DNA of 64,000 bases from Eretmocerus hayati (Eukaryota > Arthropoda > Insecta > Hymenoptera > Aphelinidae), in the NCBI GenBank assembly GCA_029851415.1, contig CM056742.1:155377121-155441120 (forward strand), given 5' to 3'. A model generated the notes under the pieces. The model did no database searches. It worked only from the letters and a program-made list of their open reading frames with translations, and had not been told where the DNA came from. Made by a program: the position numbers and the translations under genes. Positions 37,401-51,000 of the stretch are shown here, piece after piece; the stretch's first letter is position 1, and every line of letters starts with the position of its first letter.

Positions 37401-39041
37401 GTGAGAACGTACCTGTCAAGAGTCTAGTCCCATGGACCCTCTAGCCTATGAGATACAGCCATAGAGATTACCATTGTTATAGTATACTAGGGTGTCCGTT
37501 ATTTCCCAATATTTCTTCTTATCGTGAACTTCTTCGCCCCCTAGAGGGTCTCTTTATGACCAGAAATAATAGTAAGAACTTCGAGCAAAGGCAAAAAAAA
37601 TCCTAACCCTGCCTAAAGAGCCATTTTTAGTGATTTTTGAGCCAAATTCATCCCTAAGCTTTTGGCTTTTTCTGCGCATGCGCAAAGTTGAATACTCCTC
37701 AGGCCTAAAAGTATCTTGAATCGATAGCTGACAAAATTTCTTTCAAAATGACCCCGTGATAAAGTCGATTTAATGCACTACAACCAAAGTTGTGATTGGT
37801 TTCGAAAAGTGAAAGAGCCCAGGGTATCATTTGCAAATCTGATGTGGTTCAAACAGCGCCAGCAGTTGTCTGCCATCCCTGAGTTCACGGATTTGACACC
37901 TTTGAACTCACAACTCTGGTTGTAATGCATCAAATCGACTTTATCAGGAGAGCCATTTTGAAGGAAACCTTGTCAGCTATCGATTCAAAATACTTTCAGG
38001 AGCATTCAACCTTGCGCATGCGCAGGAAAAGCCAAAAGCTTACGGATGAATTGGGTTTGAAAATGACTAAAAATAGCCCTTAAAGCAGAGTCAGATATTT
38101 TTTCCCCTAATCGAAGTTATTACCTTCATTTCTAGTTATAAAGAGGCTCTCTAGGGGATGAAGAAGCCCACTAAAAAATTTTCAAGAACAGCGGACACCC
38201 TATAATATCTATATTTACGACTTTTCAACATGTGTAATGCATGCTATAATCTCAGTAGCTATGTCTCAGGACAGGACGTCCATGGGACTGGACCCTTGAG
38301 AATACCTTGATTCATGACCAAAACAAGATGATTCCCAAAGTTTGAGACGGATCCAGGATCCGTAGTGTCGGATCCCTCCTTATGAGTCCAAAAAAACCCA
38401 CAGGTTTTTTTTTATTGTTCCACGCCCTATGTAATCTGGAAAATCTACCAGATATCAGATTCTGATCCCCATATTTCATGGATATTAAATGGATATTACT
38501 GCCCCATGATTGAACCTAATCAGCATTTAAGAATTGAAGAAAGATTTAACTGATACAAATAATAGTCTCACAGAAACCAGATTCACACAAACCATTCACA
38601 ATGACCTAAACCACAATCAATGTAATTTACAAAATTGAACTGTATACAAAACAACCATCTCATCCAATAGCTAAACTAAAACTTCTCTCATTGCGGTCAA
38701 AGCATTTATACATATGTATATAATCACAAATGCAATCATTCTGTTTGTCTGGCAATGTGAATTCATGTATCATCTGTGTGTGTTTTCCCTGCGCCACTAA
38801 TCGCTTTTGCAGAGCTACACGCGAGTCTATACTCCAGAAACACGCCAAACATGCCAGTATAGAAATGGTTTAAATGGCACTGGAGGTATCAACAATCATC
38901 AAAATGGCTATGGATACGAGAGACCTCAATCTTCAAACAGTATCATCAGCAATGGAACATCGGATAACTGTTACGAGTCAAAAACTTACACTAGCACATT
39001 TACCATTCAGACGAGCAACAATGCCCAAACGTATCCTGAAA

Positions 39042-39073
<32 letters not shown>

Positions 39074-42000
39074 AAACAACAGCAATTTCAAAAGCCACAG
39101 CAGCTTGATTATAACCGGAATCCTACTAACGAACAATTTAATTACATGGACAACAAGCTTCATAAGTTAACCGATGAAATTCGCGATTTTGCATTTGACA
39201 AGCCAAAACCGCTGTATAACGATGAAAACGACTACTGCAAAAACATCCAGACCTCTGTGCGCGCCTTCAAGGTGACTATTTGCGTTCCTCATATTTTGCT
39301 TCTATCCAGTCTTGACCTACATTTTTTCTACCTCTATTAGTATTTTGTTCCCTTTTGTAGTTTCTTGATCACAATTAAATTTTAATAGTGAGAATACGAA
39401 TGGAGGAAGTTTGTTCATACTTCTATACCTATAGTTGGATGACTGATGAAACTGGGACAATAGTGAATATTTTTGAAGTTTCAGTGTAATTGAGATCAGA
39501 AGTCAAATGACTAGGATTAAAGAAGTAGAGGATTTGCAAGTTTTGCTTGAAGCTTGCTTGCTGATCAAAATTTTTTTGAAGGTGTAATTTTTTAATTCTT
39601 GCTCGAGTGTGCAAACTAGAATTAAGAAAAATTGCCTATTCTTCATCTTTCGGAGACCTCTCTTAGCTGCCACCGCAAACGAACGGTCAATGATCGTTCA
39701 TGCGTGTAAGATGGAGAAAAATCGTTCAATATTGAGTAGGTAGAAACAGTTTCAATTCTACGGTTACGGGAAATACGATCAGCATTTTGATTCTTGAGGA
39801 TCTCACAATAAAAACACTGAGAAGACTGTAGAGAAAATCATCAACGAAATTGTTAGATTTTCAGCGATGGCTGAATTTCCATACAGGGCGGTTGAGAGTC
39901 CAAACAGTTTGGTTCGAGGTTCAACCGGCTGGTATAAAATCGAGCTGTAGCTTGAAGTTTTCTTCAAAAATTTTTACATTACAGCTACCCATGTAAAACA
40001 TACGATTCCATGAACATATATGATCATGGAATCCGAGGATTCTCCATGGTCATATATGATCATTCGTAAAACTATTCCAACCATTTTTTTTCCAGAAAGT
40101 TGTTATATATTGATTCAAACCTAGTCTAACATCGATACGTCACGATACTGATCATATACTACTGAAGAAAAATCTTCCCAGGAGTCGGTGTCAAGTTTCA
40201 AAAATTGACATTTTTTACGAAACCTTTCTCTTCAGTGCTTCAAATGTTCAAAACCTGAGAATGACTCCGAGAAAGGTTTTTCTGAGTGATGTTTGATTTA
40301 TACTGTGAAGTATTAATGTTATACCAGTTGTAAATGAGTATATCACGTCTTTCCGGGATAAAAATAAAGAATTTTCAAACCGATTTTATACCAGATCATA
40401 TATGAACATGGAATCCACGGATTCCATGATCATGTATGTTCATGGAATCTTATGTTCTACATGGGTAGTTTACACAATACGCAAATAATACTTAATAATC
40501 GACACGTGAATTTTTATGAACGACGAAGAATCTGAGTTTATTACACGGGGAACTAAAGTCGCAGACTGAATGACTAGAGCCAGATCGTTAATCAATTTTC
40601 TCTCAATGCTAAAGAAAATCTCGGGCTAAAGCGGAATTAAAATGTCACGTCATCCGTGCCTTCAATTACATTTTATTCAACAATACTTACGCTTCCTCGT
40701 TGCGCCAAAAAATCTGATTCATCCGGTTTTCTATATATTATGCTATTCGCCACTTCATCACATTAAGATCTTAATACTCATAACACAAACACATCCGCAG
40801 GAAAAGAATCACACTTATTTTTTACTTAGTAAGCTGACGGAAAATTCCTCGATACATATTATTCATTCACGCACACGCGTAAGCTTGATCAATAAAGAAA
40901 ATCGAGTGGGAGAAGGGTGACGAGGTTGAGCTTGACCGAAGGCCAATCATGATGAAAGATTGCAGAAAAAAACACGTGACTTTTAAAAATGTTCCCACTC
41001 TACCGTCTAATTTATTACAGCCTGACTCTCGATTCATTGGCAGTGAGCCCTTCGAGCAGCCCACTTTTCGACCAGTTCAGGTAACGACTCGCGCCGTGCA
41101 AGTCGCAAGCTCTGCAAGTTGATTCGCTTTTTCGCGTCTCCATTAAAAAACGATATACAACCTATAACTAGGAGTGCGAAGATATAACAATACGTGGCTT
41201 ACCAAGTGACAAGTTGAGCTAAATCGTTCAAAAAAAAAAATATTTATTCCATGCATAGCTGAAGCTTTTTTTCGCCATAAATCATCCCATCGACAGTCAT
41301 CCAATCATTTGCCGCATTGACATCCAGTGATCATGGTGTTGTATCGTGGTGTGCGTACAGAGAAGTGATTTCATTCGACGGCATCGACGGAATTTTAAGT
41401 TATCGTATACGCTTGTGGACAGTGAATCGTGATTTTTTTTTTTCAAAAGGTTATCGTTTCTGTGTTTATGAGAAGAATAATCTTGCTAGTTTAGCATAGC
41501 CAAGTACTATACGTCTAGAAATTTTTCAGTTTCTAGGGAATTATGCGTAACAGATTTCGATTTCCACAGAGTTTACTTGATAGATTTTGAATTCCTTTTT
41601 TATTCAGCCGAAGAGTGAATTTTTACAGTGTTTCCACTCCTGCCTGCATAATTTCATAAATATATTGATAGATTTTGTACGAAAGTAGTGCAGACGACCT
41701 CAGACGTCGCGGAACATTTTCCTCATTAAAATAAGCTACGAGATTAGCTCCTCATTCCAGTAATATTCATGTACATTGAATGTCATGAATTATTGTTAAC
41801 AAAAGAAATCTAAATATTTTAGGCTTCTACGAACAACTTCAGCGGCCCTAAACCATTTATTGGATCCAGTGTAACGAACCAGAATTACTCGTCATCGCCC
41901 ATCATCAACACTGGAAACAGTACCCTACCTCGCCCGCCGAGCCAGCCTGTTACTGGTGAGTTTTATTTTTGAGATTCAATTAGATATAAGTACCATCATG

Positions 42001-45000
42001 ATGAAAATATACCGAGCTCGTATAGCTCGATATTGAAATTAAAAATAAGTTAGTTCTACAAGGCAAACGTTGATTGAGCTCTTTGAAAAATAGCCGGTTC
42101 ATCACCAACAGTAGCACGTTAGTCATAAGTTAAACATTTACTCGTTAAGATTCGGTTCGTTCACATTCAACTTCTTCTGTACTAATCGTGTGAATTTAAT
42201 TTGGAAATCATTGGTGATGAGGAACTCGTCAGAAAATCTTGGATTACATACAGCCAAGGTTTAGCCAATCTTGAATTTTTCATGTATAAATTATTTGACA
42301 TTCAGTGTGAATTAGCTCAGCGAATAAGACCAACTATCATATGTTTATAATCTCAATGGAAATTTCGAATTATCAAAAATGACCGTCAAACCCAAAAGTT
42401 ATTGAGTGATCTGACTGTTGTGAAAAGAACGATACATTTAATTCTTCTATGTATATGTGAGATGAGGTTGACAAACTTCAACAGCGGTCTACCTTTGCCA
42501 GCATTTAACCTTGAAATCAATTCTCGTAAATAGGTCAATTCAGTTCTCTGCCAAAGCCAAAAAGCTCTCCTTTCAAAGGTACGATTCGATGATGATGCTC
42601 TTGAAATTTTTTGCACACCGCCTTGTAGCTTCAAAAATTGCACCGCTTTCACCGTGAAAGCTTCACATCAGCTTCTGTGAATGCACAATAAATTGCTCGA
42701 AAAAAAATTCGTAGACAACTTAAATGTAGCTTACATCATTGTCATCGCTTGAGTATTTTACGTGTTTTCACCAGTATTTTCTTTATTTGGGATTTCTGGA
42801 CAGCTTAGCAGTCTTCTTTCATTTTAAAATAAGTCCTTCAGATTTTACGTGAAAAATTTTATAGGAGCTCGATGAGAAAATTCTCATTATAAGCATATCG
42901 TAAATTTCACGTTCCTGTGAGAGATATCCTGGCGTGAATTAGGAATTCAATTCCATCTCAAAGTACTTTGGTGAATGGAAATAAAAATATTTCACAATCT
43001 ATTACAATAAAAAATCTATGAAATAAATAATTATTCATCGTAATATCTTACGTCACTTTCCGTTTCTACGAGTCTCAATCAGAAATTGAGATGCATTTGG
43101 TAATATTGAGAGCTGCCAGATGATTTGTTGTACCTGGAGTAGAAGACATCGAAACCCTTACCATTCTCACTCCCTCGATCATACTAGAATAAAAAAAAAC
43201 CATCTCTGTAACAAGGCGTGGTTGTCATTGATAAATCCTTCATCTGTGCACATCATTCTGTGATTATTCGTCTGAATATATGTGTTTAACAAGCTCAAAT
43301 CACGAAATCTTTTTATAGTCCAAAACACATCTTGGAATGAATAAGCATTTTATGTATAATTAATCGATGATGGATATGCACTTGTGAGATGGAATTATTT
43401 AAGATGAACGAAGTACTTAATCAATGCATGTATAACAAAATCGTAATTAGGACATAATTTTAAGTGAGATGCTGATTTCAGAAAATTCAACAGGTTTATC
43501 GCCATGCATGAAAAATAACAACATATATTTGAATTATTTCCGTATGGTGCTAGTCACTCAACATTTTTTGAATATTGAAACTTTTGATCACTGATAAGAG
43601 GTGACATTCAGGTAGAAATTTAGGATTTCACACTTGTCCTGTATATTCCCTCGATGGAAGTTCTCATTGATTTTTTATCTTAGTTTCAAAATCTATTTCG
43701 AAAAGATGACCAAAAGCTAAGAATTCGATTCCCAGACTGCCATATGGCAGCTGTAAAAAGAGAACTTATTTTCAAAGATATACTCTCGCTACTAACACTT
43801 ATTTCCAAACTAAAAGACTAGAAATGATAATGAATCTTCATATATGATTGAAGAATCATTCAATTCTCATTGATCGTATCACCCCATATTTTTATTTTCA
43901 GCCACTACATCCTTCAACACGAAACCTAGACCCTTCTCCCTCATCGCGTGAACGTGGCAGCTCTCAACTGCACCAACGCGATATATCTATAGTTCTATTA
44001 CATCATAAGATGTTACGCTCAATCCTGGACTTTTTAGGTCCATCAAAGATTCTCAGATTGTATCCAAGAACAATCTTGTCTTATAACAGACTATTTGATC
44101 TTGAAGATACGGTGGTCTGTATATTTTCTTAAGCGGTTGTTCAATGTGATATTCATAAAGAATAAAAGTTGATGGGTTCAAAAAAAATATTCAGACATTT
44201 GTCCAGTTTCTTTGCATAATCATGGCAGCTTCGTTGTTTGTTTTTCTCACGAGTGTTTTCGGATGATTTGAACGCTTTTTGGCTTTGCAACTTGCAAAAA
44301 TGGGCTGTCAACGTAGCTGGCAGTAGCTTTGGCATAGATTTGAGAATATACTAGAAACTAATGTAGCAATCATTGAATATCAAATTCTTATTTCACTATT
44401 TGGATGAAAATTTTTGTGGGAAAGTTTGACCAATCTGTGTGCGTGAATTTGACTGAACATTATAAATGACGAATCACTAGAATGTATCTACAAAATGCGA
44501 TATAGACATTGGCCAAGCTTTCTCGAGTCTCTACATGATACTTTAGTATATGGTTATTGTTAAAATGGTAATATCCTATTCGTTTTAATCAAAATGTCTT
44601 AACGCGAATAAATCTAGCAGTCGGGTCTAACTCAGGCAGAGCGATAACACAAATTACAGCGCTAAATGAAATTGACTACTCTATCTTATGGACGCATTTT
44701 TATTTAAAAATTGGGCTAATTTTATATTTCAAATAATTAACTGCTTCTTTTTAACTGAATTTTATCTTTTCTTTTTCTAACTCAAAACTAACTGTCCAAT
44801 GCTCCTTCTAATTGCTTTGCTCCCTGTTTGTTATATGTGTGACATTTGTCTACTTTAATCAATGCTCAACTCCATGGATACTAAAATACCTCATCCCTTG
44901 ACGAAATTCGATTACAACCTTGTTTCACATCAACCCAAAACAATACGACACTTTGAACTACCGTGACAATGACAGAAACTTCAACTTTCCACGAAGAATA

Positions 45001-48000
45001 TCGAAACCAAAGCGGATCCCAATTTTGCCTCCACGAGTGTGATTCCGTAGAAATAGTAAAGGAAATTATTCGACCAAAGGCAGCAGAAAAGCCACCAACG
45101 CCAAGAGGCAAAGCACCATCGTGGCCTCCAGTCAAACCAATCGAAGATATAACCTATCCAACAGCGAGTCCACTTTACATTGACCCTAACCCAACTATAG
45201 ACAAGAGAACACGACAAGTAACGCGAGAACGTCGTGCCACAGTTGAATCTGTGATTAGCCGACGCAATAATTCAATAGGACAAAATCACGATATGGATCC
45301 GTCAAGTTGTCCTGGGCCTCAGTTTCGTCGAGTTGAATTGGTAAATTCAAGGGAGACTCGTCAATCTCGGTGTGAACGTGCATCATCTAGAGCAAGTTCA
45401 ACCGACAGCTTGCGCCGATCTTTGACTCCAACGAGAATTACTCAACCAATCCCTCGTCCATGGACAGCAACCGTAACAACTGGAACAAATTTGTATCAAT
45501 CATCATACGCATCTCAATCTGAATCGATTTGTGGCAACTATTGTGAGAAGGAAGTATGTCAACGGGAGAAAGTATGCCAACGAGGTAGTTCAACGGAAAG
45601 AGAGGTATGCCAACGGACTCGTGAAACATCTTGTGAGAGGCAGCAACCATCGCCTCATCCACGTCATATTGAAGAACATTATCATAGTGAAGAGGATACA
45701 TGCACAACCGAAGGAAACGTAGAACGACATGAACATAAGACATCTCAAGTTTGTAAATTTGTCTGCGAGCCTGAACCGGAGCCCGAACCTGAACCTGAAC
45801 CGGAACAAGATGAGAGAGTAGATTTTTCGAAATTAGTACCACCAGATGTTGCAGTTTGTCCTAAAGGAATTGATGCTGAACATGATCTTTATACCGAAAC
45901 TGAAGAAGAGGACAAAGGAAATTTGCATATCAAGAAGACAACGACCTATGAAAAAACTGTCGAACTTGTATCCCCAGATCGAGATATTAATTGTCCTTTC
46001 GACCAACAAGAAGGAGACTATGGTCGTCGAGGTTCTACGGTAGATAGAGAAGTCGAAGACATTTCATGTAGACAGCAGTACGCGGAAACAACGCAGTCGT
46101 TGACTCAGAGGATTGACACGCAACAAATGATCGAAGAAGCGAGAAAACAGGAAGAAGAGGAAAGAAGAAGAAGAGAAGAAGAAGAAAGAAGACAACGTGA
46201 AGAAGAAGAGAGAAGAAGGCAAGAGGAAGAAAGACGTCTAGCTGAGATGAGGCAAAGAGACGAAGAGCAGAAGAGGCAGAGAGAATTGGAAGATAGGAAA
46301 AGGAGAGAACAAGAACAACGTAGAATGGACGAAGAAATGTCGGGAAGATCCGGACAACAACAAGTTTGTCGTAGAGAACAACGTAGCGAGGTTGTCGAAG
46401 AGTACCGACAATGTCCACGAGAGCGCGTGATTGATGTCCAAGTCGAAAGAAATCCGTGTTCCACGTGTTCAAACGAACGGATCATTGATGTTCAAATCGA
46501 GGACCGCCCGCCATCTCGTGAAAGAATTATTCCAGTCCAACTGGAACAAGATCCACCGTGTCAAAAAGAGATCAGAGAGTTCAGAGAAGAAGTAAATGTC
46601 AAGCAACATTGTGAACATCAAGATTACGAAGAACAACGAAGGAGAAGTCTACGCGAACAAGTTGAAGTTCACCAGAGCTTGAGGAACCAACAAACACCAT
46701 CGAAGCGTCAACCAACGCTGCAAGAACGTCGTATATCATCACGTATGTCTCAACAATCCCAAGGTCAGCAATGCAAAGCTGGAGCAACTACTAAGAAGCA
46801 TGTTCAATTTGTGAGCCAGACAGAGAGTGGACCTTGTCCACTTCCTCAGTCACCAATTAAGAACTCAACTCCGAAAGAATGGAAGTCGGAAATGTGCAAG
46901 GCTCTGACCACTGCTCCGGACCGTAAATATTCACCTCTTGGAGCACCCGAAGGTCCTAATTCATGTGGTGGAGCAAGGGAAATTTATAGCCGTAAGGTTA
47001 CATATGAACAAAGCACTATCTGCAGTAAATGTCAGCAGCCAAAATTGCCACCGTTGTCAGATAGACCAATTTCTCCATTTGTAGAAGCTTTGACAACCGC
47101 ATCCGATAGACCATACTCTCCTTTAGGTCGAGAAGTTCAACCTCGTTGCACATGCAGATGCAGGTCTCAAACACCAGAGATGAAAAACACTTATGAAGGA
47201 TACAGTACACCATCCCAGATACTCTACAGGAATCCACCAAAAGAGCCACCAAAGAAACCGGAAGGACCACGTCCTCTTCCAACACCACCACCAGATTTCC
47301 GTTTCCGTAATAGATCAGTTTCACCTTCGCGGTCAAGATCCCAAACGCCGAGTGGTAGAGTATCATCTTGTGGTCTGAAAAGACCAGATGGTATTCCATC
47401 TTATCAGAAACACCTTGTTTGCGAAGAACAACCACCTGTTAGAGGACAAGATTACCCTGAAGGTAGAACACCAACTCCTGGATGTTGTAAATCTCCTGCA
47501 TCCGGACCACCGGAACCTCCAGCTCGGTTTGTGAGAGCTCCAAGGGTCAGGGAAGATCCTCCACCATGCAGACGTACTTCTCAAAGAGATTCTACACCAG
47601 ACAAGACAGAAACCATTCGTTCTCACTATGAAGAAGATACACCTCAAGGTCACAAGACTACGGACACTGTCACATCAAAGACAGTTTCATGGGTCGGTCA
47701 AGGATCATCCAAACATGCCCACTTTCAGGAGCACGAAGATATTGTTACCGAGGAATGTGATGGCAGTCATCACGTAAAGAAAACGGAACATAAGGTTAGA
47801 GAATACGACGACCCTGAACAACCTCCAGAGTCCCCAGTTCAAGATGAAACCTGCTACATCTCACAAAACAGCTGCCAGGAAATAACACTTCCATGCCCAA
47901 CGACCCAGAATAGTGTAATGGACAGAATACAAAAAACTGGAGTCCGAGTCTTCGCTCCATATGGAACACCAGAAGTGAAGAGAATCCGTCATGAGATTCC

Positions 48001-51000
48001 ATCTCCGTCACCTAAACCACCTTGCCCTGGTGTACAAGTCCTTCCTGTGAGGGCACATGGAGACACTGCATGCAAGTCAGGCGTTGTAGTTGTACCATGC
48101 GACGGTACTGGATCGGCTGGAGTCCGAGTCACACCTACACCTGATCGTCAGGGAGTCCTCGTGTCTCCTTGCCCAGCTGAGATGGGTGGAATCTGTGCAA
48201 AACCTTCATGCTATTGTGGCTCAACTTCAGGAAACTGTACAAGTCTTGGAAATGTTGAGACTACCCGTACCGTCAACGTCAGTGCATGCTCTTCAATCCC
48301 TGGGGTCCGCTCGGTATCGTGTCCCAAACCAATCCCGAAGTGTCTTGGAGCTGCAAAAGCACAGCTTCCTTTTCCTCAGATTCCTCTACCAGAAGAACAG
48401 AACGACAATTCATGCTTCGCTTGCCCAAGAGCTTCTCCATGCCTTAACTCTAGTACGACTACCTTCACTTCAACATCAGAAAGTCGAGAATGCGGCTTCC
48501 AGCCAATTCACAAACCACAACCACGCACTAATCTTTGCAATCAAATAACCACGCTGACGCTTTGTAAACGTGAGACTCAGCCAGCTCCTCCAAAAATACC
48601 CGTTGTACAATTGTACAAGCCTGTAACCCCACCTCCACCTCCATGCAGAACTAGTTCACAGACAAGGACTGAGACAATTCAAAGACAGAACAGATTCCGG
48701 AGTGAGACGCAATTATCGACAAAATCCCAAACCCAGACCCAAACCCGTTGCCTGTCTAGTCAAATCCAGAGTTCAGTAGACCCACCAAATTTGTCATCCC
48801 ACCCGGATACAGGTGCAGGTGGCTTCGGTGGTAACAAGGGTGGTACATTTGCTGGTAGCAGCGCTCCTAATCGTGGCAGAGGTATCCTGAATCAAGCTAC
48901 ATCAGGATTGCGAGTCCCGCTCTGTGCGGCTTGTAATTCTCAAGTCAGGTACTGGCACGAAGTTATTTAATTACTCGTGTTTGGTGTGACTTGATATCGT
49001 TCTTTTAACCCTGCCTTGGTGTGATTAATTACCTTTAATTTTTACAGATATTAAGCTTACCTGTTAGGTTCAGCATGGAACTGTTGCAGTGATCCAAACT
49101 TATGATTTAATCTTTAATTTCAGAAAATTCATTGCACGTAATATTTAATAAACCTAATAGAATACAACTACGGTATCCGTCATTTTCTGACGAAATTATT
49201 CACAACTTCTGTGAAGACAACCATTTTCTGATAAGGAAAGTGTATCAAAAGTATTCCCTCAAAGGTCACATTAGATTACCTCATCTCAAATGAGACCATC
49301 TGTATGGTGTGTAGCAAAATTTCATCTTGGAATTTTCTTCAGAAATTGACATATACCACTCTGCTAACTGTACAATAAGTATACCTATTTAGTTTCCTGC
49401 GTGCAACATGATTGATGAGTTTTTTGATACTGATTATTCACAACTTTGATACTAATTATTCACCCGTTGTGTGTTCTTGTGCAGTGAAAGGAGAAAATAA
49501 CAAAAATAAGCTGAATGGACTCACTCTAAAACCTGTTTGTTGTCGCTGTAAAATTGAAATCAAAAGGTGTGTTAATAACAATGCATATCGCAAATTCTAA
49601 TCTTGAGTCTCTACTTATTGAGGTCTTTCTTTATGGTGACATTCTCATGACATTCTTCGTTCATAAGCTTGCAACAAACTCCTTATGATGTTGCAAAAAT
49701 AAAAGTCTCTCACACAATCAGTAGCAATGTTTCAGATGTTCTATAGGTAAAGGATTCAACCTTTTTTCTATCGATTCACTATCAGAACCATTCCAATAGA
49801 TTGGATTTAGAAATCATTCATTTGTTATGGTCTACAAGCTCACCATGAATACTTGAGACGAGTGAGATATGATTAAAAGCATCCATGTTCAACTGGAGCA
49901 GCAGATATCGTTGATTCTACTATTTGTTTGAGTTCATCGCCATTAGAGAGATCTCATTCTTGACTTCGATATCTCTAGTTCCGTTTTTCGAAAGATCATT
50001 TCGTCGTCCCCGAAGGAGAAAAACACTTCCCAACGTTTTTGCAAATGGGGATTTTTTTCTTCATCGAGGGCGACGATTCTGAGCTACTCATGCATACGAG
50101 AAAATTGCATTGATCATCAAAAAATGTTGTTCATAGGGGTCCATTCATCTCTGCATTGGGACAAATTTGGTGCCCCGATCATTTCGTCTGCGTAAATCCG
50201 CAATGTCGTCGTGGCCTACAAGATATTGGCTTCGTCGAGGAGAAAGGACAACTCTACTGCGAATACTGTTTCGAACGTTTCATTGCACCATCGTGTAACA
50301 AATGCAATAACAAAATCAAAGGAGTGCGTATTTTTTAAAATCATATTCCTGAGAATTCCATCTCAAAATGCATCGATGTGTACGAATCATGTGGAATTAG
50401 AAATATGACCATAAATCTCATTTCTTATAGGATTGTCTCAATGCCATCGGAAAGCACTTCCATCCTGAATGTTTCAGCTGCGCTCACTGTGGAAAACAAT
50501 TTGGCAACAGTCCATTCTTCCTTGAAGAAGGACTCCCATATTGTGAAAGAGGTTCATAGCAAATTGTTAATTATCTTAAAATTGAAATTGTATTTTTCAA
50601 TACGTAGGTGGAGAGTCTGGTTTTGCTTTTTTTAATGATCGTTTTCGGTCTGAGCCCTGTCGAAGATCAGGATTATCATAAAACAAAAAAAAATCTCCAC
50701 CTAAGTGTGAAAATACGTGTTTCGATCGACTAGACGGAACGAGAAAGAAAATTGAGGATCGAGGACAGATTATTACATTTTTTTTATACGTCTTTAAATT
50801 CGACATCCGTGCTATTTTCATTCCGAGCTTTTGTTAAAGTATTGTTTGGCAGATAGCATGCTTCTGTTCGTGAAGTTCGAAACTTTTTGTCAACGTCAGA
50901 TTTAGTAGCAGATAATCGACAATTCCATCATTCAAGAAGTTGATGAAATAATCTGAAACCGAGATTTAAGTAGAAGATTTAGTTTCAAAGCAGTAAAGAA

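Noticed and set aside
45438..48011. Minus- and off-frame ORFs within the giant exon
   Set aside because: Shadows of the Zasp52 giant exon, which has splice-consistent ends and family motifs.
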